Positions 58,223 to 64,000 of a stretch of DNA of 64,000 bases are shown here, piece after piece (the first letter of the stretch is position 1; the number at the start of each line of letters is the position of its first letter). Made by a program: the position numbers and the translations under genes. The stretch is from Vandiemenella viatica. Lineage: Eukaryota > Arthropoda > Insecta > Orthoptera > Morabidae. The DNA lies in the NCBI GenBank assembly GCA_031002005.1, contig CM061921.1:177390935-177454934 (forward strand). The letters are read 5' to 3'. The notes beneath the pieces are model-generated. The model ran no database searches, was not told the origin of the DNA, and worked only from the letters and a program-made list of their open reading frames with translations.

Positions 58223-59679
58223 ACACATTCAGCGGCAGAACTGCCGTTGCTGCGAAGAACTGGCGAAAGGTGACGTGGTCTGCCGTCAATAGCTTGCTTT
58301 TGCTGACCTGAGTTTCACTTTGTGAAATTAGAAGTTAAGTTGGTTATTATTACTTCATGTTTAGGTTTAAAAATTCTTACTTTGACGGTTCCGTCGCTGT
58401 AGAAAAAAGAAAAAATAGTCTTATTTGGATCCATTAAAACAACCCAAGGAGAACAGAATATTTGAGGTACTACGACCCGAAGTTTTTTCAATTATTTTGG
58501 GATGTTTATTTGACGTACTGCTTGGGAAACTAAAGTACACCATTGAAAGGAGAAATACCCATTTGACGAATTGTATTCAACGGGTGGAAATGCTGGCAGT
58601 CACGTTGAAGTAAGCAGTTTTCTTATGGCCCACTATAGATAAACATTTAATTTATATAATTCCAATCGGCTACAATTATTTTATGTTAATTGGGGTGAAA
58701 ACTCCTTGAGGTGAATAGGAATAGGTGTACAGGAAAAGTTTGGAAAATACACTAGTCATAATTATAAAGCCTAATACTTACATTTATTTGTTGCTAATAC
58801 ATATACAGTACTTCACTGTGTAGCAAAACACTTCAGTGTTGAGTTTTTTCTCTATATTGCTTTATCCTTACAAACACAATCGATTAGTTAAAACTTTTGT
58901 AGTTAGATGTAATATGTCAAGTGTTTGAATAATTATTACTTTGCAAAGAAAAATCGAAAGTAATTGGCGAAGACGCCGAATTTACTGAACGGCTGGTTTC
59001 ACTGTATTCGTCACTACTGTGTCATGAAAAAAGTCTCATAATGTTAAGCAGCAGAACTTCGGTCTAATGTTGGAAGTGTTCCTTGGCAAATGTCTAAGAT
59101 ATAAGGACACAGTTATGCAATATTAAACATCAAAATCTTTCTATAAAATGTGGAGCTGTAAAAATTTATGTAAATAAGAGTTTACTATCTAAAGGCATTT
59201 TATCCCCTTTTTCTAGTACGTCAAAATCATTCCTAATTTCAAGGCACACATCTTTCCAGGCGTTCCTGGTAGTGTGTTGATCTTTAAAAAATCTAACGGT
59301 TTGTCCCATAAAACTGGTCTCGTTTCTCCTAACGAAATAAGAAGATCGTTATCTATCACCGCTTAACTAATATTACGATTTTTAAATTGAAAAAATCGTA
59401 ACTTTATACAGACTGAAAACATACAAGCGGTTAAAAATCCGCCGAGTGTGTAAGCGTCTATCTAGTCAAATGGGCCACTGTCTGGACTGGGGCGGCCAAA
59501 CTACCGTCAAATGCAGTGGCCGCGCGGCTGCATACCTACCGTCGACGGCAGCTCTTCGCGGGTTTCCCTAGCCCAGTATGTAAGCTCCTATTTGATCCCT
59601 CGCGCCACTACTGGAACGACAGCGACGGCAAATATTCCGCCGCGGCCGAAAACGCCCAGTGTGTAATGTGTAACCGGCT
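58223..59679 (+). mobile_element. Harbinger-like element copy, plus strand, lacking its first 75 bp
   Basis: It starts at ACACATTCAGCGGCAGAAC, equivalent to about 43003 in the first copy, and ends GTGTAACCGGCT, followed by TTA. It includes a decayed minus-strand MADF-like relic near 59160-59370. It lies head-to-head with the copy on its left. Confidence 0.75.
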
Positions 59680-59682
59680 TTA

Positions 59683-62036
59683 GGGTAGTTTCACCCATTT
59701 CTTTTTGTTCTCGAATGTTCTATTTGGGTGTTTTTTTTTCTCTTTCGTGTTATTTGAAGCCACGGCAGCTTGTGTTGACTGCGTCTAACTACATTCGGCA
59801 GGAAAAGATTGATATAGGATGACGCCTAATATAGGGTGCTGCCATGTAAGCACGAGGGAACAGGCTGTTGGAATTAGAGGAGACATTTTTGGAAAGGAAG
59901 AAGTAAGCCTTGATGCAAGAAAGTATGTACTGGCGCTGAGGCATTGACTTTGGGACATGTCTATATATAGGGAAGTTGAAATGGAAACCAAGAAGTAATT
60001 TGGACGTAACAGAGGGGGATGTGGACAGAAGTTCGAGAAAGGAAAGGAGGTTCCGCCTTAAGGTTTGTCACATGTTTGGTCGACTGAATACGACACATAC
60101 CCTATAGCTGGTCTGTTATATCACACTTACTACCAGCTGTGGTTGAAAATATTTCCAGTCGACATCTGTAACGATATACGTAGAAAAGAGCAGAGAGACT
60201 TGCTATAACTTAACTATAATAATGTAGGTAACTCCTTGGAACGATCTCAAGGGATATGGTTAAGTGGATTTACTGCAAAAATTATTGAAGGCATTAATTA
60301 CAGAATAGATACTCTCTTGGGTGGTAGTAAATTATTACACGTTACAGATGTTCCGCCAGTGTAAAATAATGCATCATCCTATCCAAAATGGTAGTGGTTG
60401 CTTTCTGAACTAGTGGAGGGGAGAATGAGCAGTATTGGCCTAAAATGGTGGTTATTCTATAATTACAGAACTGCTCTCCATTATTTTACATGGCACACTG
60501 CCTCACTTCTTTGTCGCCAAATGGCTTCCCTGGACCTAAAGGTGGGGAATGGTCATTTGCTAATGACTATTTATCACGCAGCTTTCACATGGGGCGTACA
60601 TACAAAATGTCTGCTTTCTTCACGAACACAGGTTGCACTGTTTCAAGCAGTAAAATGCAGCACTGGGCATGGCCTTGGAAGATGGCATCAACCATTAAAT
60701 GTTACAAACACATACAATACAATATTTTATATTAAAATTTACAATTAATTTTTGTAACAGTATGACGTGTGCACACATGATCGGAACCAAATGGTTCACT
60801 ATTACATGAAGAAGGTTAATACCGAAATATTGTATTTGTGTGTCCACCATACGTATTTCCTCTCGTTGCAGCCATCAACTTAAGTATGTGATGGGTTAAT
60901 TTCCCTTTCCTTGATTATTTATATTGCCCATATTAATATTAATTTTATTAGTGAAGTTCTACCCTTTTTTTAATGCATACCTTTGGCCTTTCTGTTGTTT
61001 GGGATTGTGGCAAGTTTTTTTTTCTTTCCTACAGTATCCTTCAAAAATACTACAAAAATATAAATTAAATTTGAATTAATGCTTTCTCAGGTGTATTTAT
61101 CTGATTATTTTCACTTTTTTTTAACAATTTATGAAACATTTTAATCCACATTTTTTCTAACTACGTTTCCAGTTATTCTGTTAGTGGTACAAAATAGCTT
61201 AGTAGTATGCTACAATTACTGTGCTCAAAGGTAATTACAGAAAAATTATCTATTGCAGTACTATTATCATTTTGAAACAGTGAACATTAACTACAGTTAA
61301 AATAAAAGTGAACATCATTGTTTTAATACTTAATCTCTTATTGTTACTGAGAAACTCAATGCTGAAGTGTCCAAATAGTACTTGTTCCTTGATTGTAAAT
61401 TCTTGAAACAATCACTCCAAATGCAATGAGAACAAACTGAAGTATGTGTATATTGTATCAATAAGCCTCCCCTTTCCATAGTCCACAACACAATAATACT
61501 ACTAGACTGAACCTTATTTCAAGTAATAATGGTAACTCATAAAAATAGTCAGAGATCAGTTCATTGTTTGGTACTAAAAGCTATATAGTCCCTACATCAG
61601 ACAAATAAAGCTGGAAGAAACCTAGAATATCTAATTCCACATCTCTAAAAATATGAATCTCTTACAATAGCAGAAGGTACACCAGTGTGATAAAAATTCC
61701 ACATTAACTCTCTCATGCTTATACTCCATCACAACACCCTCTCATCATTAACAATATGGTAACAAGCATTATTCCCTTTCCATGTAAGCAATATCCGAAG
61801 CTATTACACATTTTAGTGCAGGATATTTGTTTTAAGACCTCTAGTTATTACCTATGACTCATTATACCAACATATACTGCCTTCTTAATTACAATTTTTA
61901 TTCAGGTAAGACTTTCATTTTCATGATCTTTTTTGAGGTGCTAAACAACCCAAAACCTCAATTTACAAGATAAAATGGTTTAGCAGGGTAAACTATGATA
62001 ACTGTAAAATAATAATATTTTAATACAAAACAAATC
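59683..62036. other. Intergenic sequence
   Basis: No gene, RNA or repeat family is recognised. Short open stretches near 60400-60750 lack any signature. Confidence 0.5.
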
Positions 62037-62042
62037 TTTATT
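62037..62042 (-). promoter_or_regulatory. AATAAA on the minus strand, possible poly(A) signal
   Basis: The minus strand reads GTGAATAAAGATTTG. It could end a gene that lies to the right and is read leftward. No coding exon of such a gene is visible. Confidence 0.2.
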
Positions 62043-64000
62043 CACTGAAATTAGGAAATCATTGAAACAGTAAACACTTTGGTTCTTACAGATATAGATT
62101 ACACATGAACATTCAAAAAGAATTATTGGTTAAACCCACTTTTTTCTTCTTGCTTCTTTTTTACCAGTATCACCCATTGATAAACATGCTGTTTGCACTC
62201 TGAACAATTTAACATACTGATAACACACATTTTTCCAGTACAGACAAACATTATTAAATAGTAGAAGATATCTTCAATTTCACATTCAAACAGTTTTCAC
62301 CGAACATCTTTTTACTGATTTATCATGGTTCAACAACCTGTTACAGAGTAAACAAATGCAAAATCACATAATGAGCACATCTTGAAGTGTTAATATTACA
62401 GCTATTTTCAAATTATTTTCCCCCATGAATTTAATGTGGAATAGCATTGCGACATTTACATACAGGAAGAATTTCTGACAGTCAAGAGAAAATCTTTCAA
62501 CAAGATTTCTCTTGCACAACATTCCAATTTATATGACATGAAGGCATGTTACTTTCTTTGTTAATTAAAAAAAAAACTATTTTAGGTTTTGACAAATAAA
62601 TTAAGTCATAAAAATAATACAACCTAAAATTCTTTTTCTCATTTAGATAAAACAAATGGTACACATAAAGATTTCTTAAATTCAAATCATTTACTGTTGA
62701 CAATTGCTAATTGCACATGCTCACATGTTCTGATTAATGCCATTTTTATTTTTTCTTGATTGGGTTTGCTTCTCCATGTGCCCAGCATATGCTAAATTGT
62801 CAGAACTAATAGATGTCTAGTTCATAGTTTCACTGGGCAATCAGCATTTGAAGTCTACTAAAATTCACATTTTCTGGAAAAAAGAAAAAAAAAGCCTTGG
62901 TGTAATCTATCTTCTTTTCTGGAAGGTAACAAAAACTAATACTGATTATTAAGTGAAAAATATACCCCCAAAAGATGCAGTTCTATATTCTCAACATCAA
63001 AGAACATTCCGATTTTGATCAGTGGGGCAAGAAGATGCACACGTGAAACTTGTGCCTCGGTCCTAATACATTTCAGGGAAAAGAACATGTGGCTAGACCT
63101 CATAATTTACAAGCCTTGGTCTACATGAGGAGAGTCAATTAAATATACTGAAACCAAAAATCCATGGGACTAGCCAGAAATGGGAAGGAAAGATAAAGTA
63201 TGCCCATCAGTTACTAAAGTTGAAGGAAATAGGGCTACTGTGGTTCGCATGTGGTCAACCTAGCTACACGAATCTGGTTGACTTGCATTATGAACCAAAC
63301 TTGGCTTTCCTGAAGCTGTTGTCATCTGCTCCAATAACTTATGTGAACTGGGCCATGTGCTGGTTCTTCTACCAGCATGGGCAACAGAGAGGGGGGGGGG
63401 GGGCATATATTATGTTTTTATAGTGTGTGTTTTTTTTTTTGGCTGCACCTGTGCATCCTTCAACTATAATAGATGATGGGTACTCGTAATTTTTCCTTTC
63501 GATATTGATATTACCCCACTTCATCTTTTCCTATTTCATAGTGTACAAGTACAGCAGACATGGTTATTTCCACATTAATCAACATGAAACATTTACCTGA
63601 ATAGGAATTACAACAATTAAAATTTCCCTAATCTTTACATGCACTCACAAATACTTTTCAGTGATGATACATCACGATTTCAGACTTTAAAATATTCCAA
63701 CCTATCTCTTTTCAAAAATCTTTGGTTACATGCAATACCTCTAATTGTTCTGAATATAATCAAGCTGATTCAATACCAGAAACCATGCCCCCCCCCCCTC
63801 CCAAAACATATCTACACCTGGAATGTATAATGTTCATTCACACTTTGCTATCATAAAGTTGTTGTCATCTACCACAATAATTTAAACCCTGTATCCTTCA
63901 ATTACATTAATATTTAAAGTTAGTTCACAGAAGTATGGTGGTTCAAAGAAATTTAATGGTATCAAAACTGAACATGTTTCATAAACATCTAAAACAATGT
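62043..64000. other. AT-rich sequence to window end
   Basis: I see no coding exon. Poly-G near 63391-63402 and a poly-C run near 63789-63797 are the only low-complexity features. It could be a 3' UTR or an intron of a neighbouring gene. Confidence 0.4.

Noticed and set aside
60398..60748. 116-codon open frame with overlapping alternative frames
   Set aside because: No motif or homologue recognised; two frames overlap with equal lack of signature.
1..64000. CRISPR arrays, operons, ribosome binding sites, riboswitches
   Set aside because: The window is intron-containing animal DNA; no regularly spaced short repeats of that kind are seen.

Overview
This is eukaryotic nuclear DNA, almost certainly from an insect: AT-rich, intron-rich and dense in transposable-element relics. 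The anchor is the Notch receptor gene on the plus strand, about 1.9-23.5 kb. I recover 16 coding exons (1963-23519) with GT/AG borders. Joined, they give one uninterrupted frame of 1,936 residues ending in a stop. The frame opens in the last cysteine segment of EGF repeat 12. It then carries EGF13-36, three LNR modules, the heterodimerisation region, a transmembrane helix, RAM, seven ankyrin repeats, and a C-terminal tail with a PPxY motif and an Fbw7-type degron. EGF1-12, including the ligand-binding EGF11-12, must lie upstream. Residue numbers below count from the first complete codon in the window. Protein similarity, introns, and the SINE and Penelope types suggest a hemimetabolous insect (cockroach, termite, stick insect or similar); this is inference.

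The Notch introns carry several repeat relics: three LINE fragments and a hAT transposase remnant, all antisense to Notch, plus a SINE and an inverted-repeat family copy. The 3' UTR probably runs to a poly(A) signal near 24.69 kb or 27.05 kb.

From 27.5 kb to the end I see no confident cellular gene. Left to right there is a Penelope-like GIY-YIG relic (27.7-28.4 kb), SINE copies, a LINE relic split by a 39-nt T tract, and a nearly intact 5-kb LINE on the minus strand (33.0-38.0 kb). That LINE's poly(A) tail abuts the 3' three-quarters of a tRNA-Arg(UCG)-like gene, with a second tRNA-like 3' part and another oligo(A) just beyond. This looks like insertion into tRNA A-box/D-loop DNA and is the most interesting signal in the window. 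Next come a 5'-truncated LINE with a 13-bp target duplication (39.8-40.7 kb) and a ZMYM1-like hAT transposase relic (41.9-48.0 kb). The hAT relic is interrupted by a Harbinger-like element (3-bp duplication) and by a second hAT element (8-bp duplication), which itself contains a 198-bp MITE (perfect 8-bp duplication).

At 49.3-53.6 kb, inverted repeats of about 306 bp enclose GT-rich DNA with a roughly 1-kb higher-order repeat. At 56.15-56.23 kb is a dense cluster of promoter-type motifs (E2F, ETS, CRE, YY1, E-box, ETS) with no identified gene. It is followed by a gag-like relic split by a MITE, and by head-to-head copies of the Harbinger-like element. I see nothing interpretable from about 59.7 to 64 kb except a possible poly(A) signal for a minus-strand gene.
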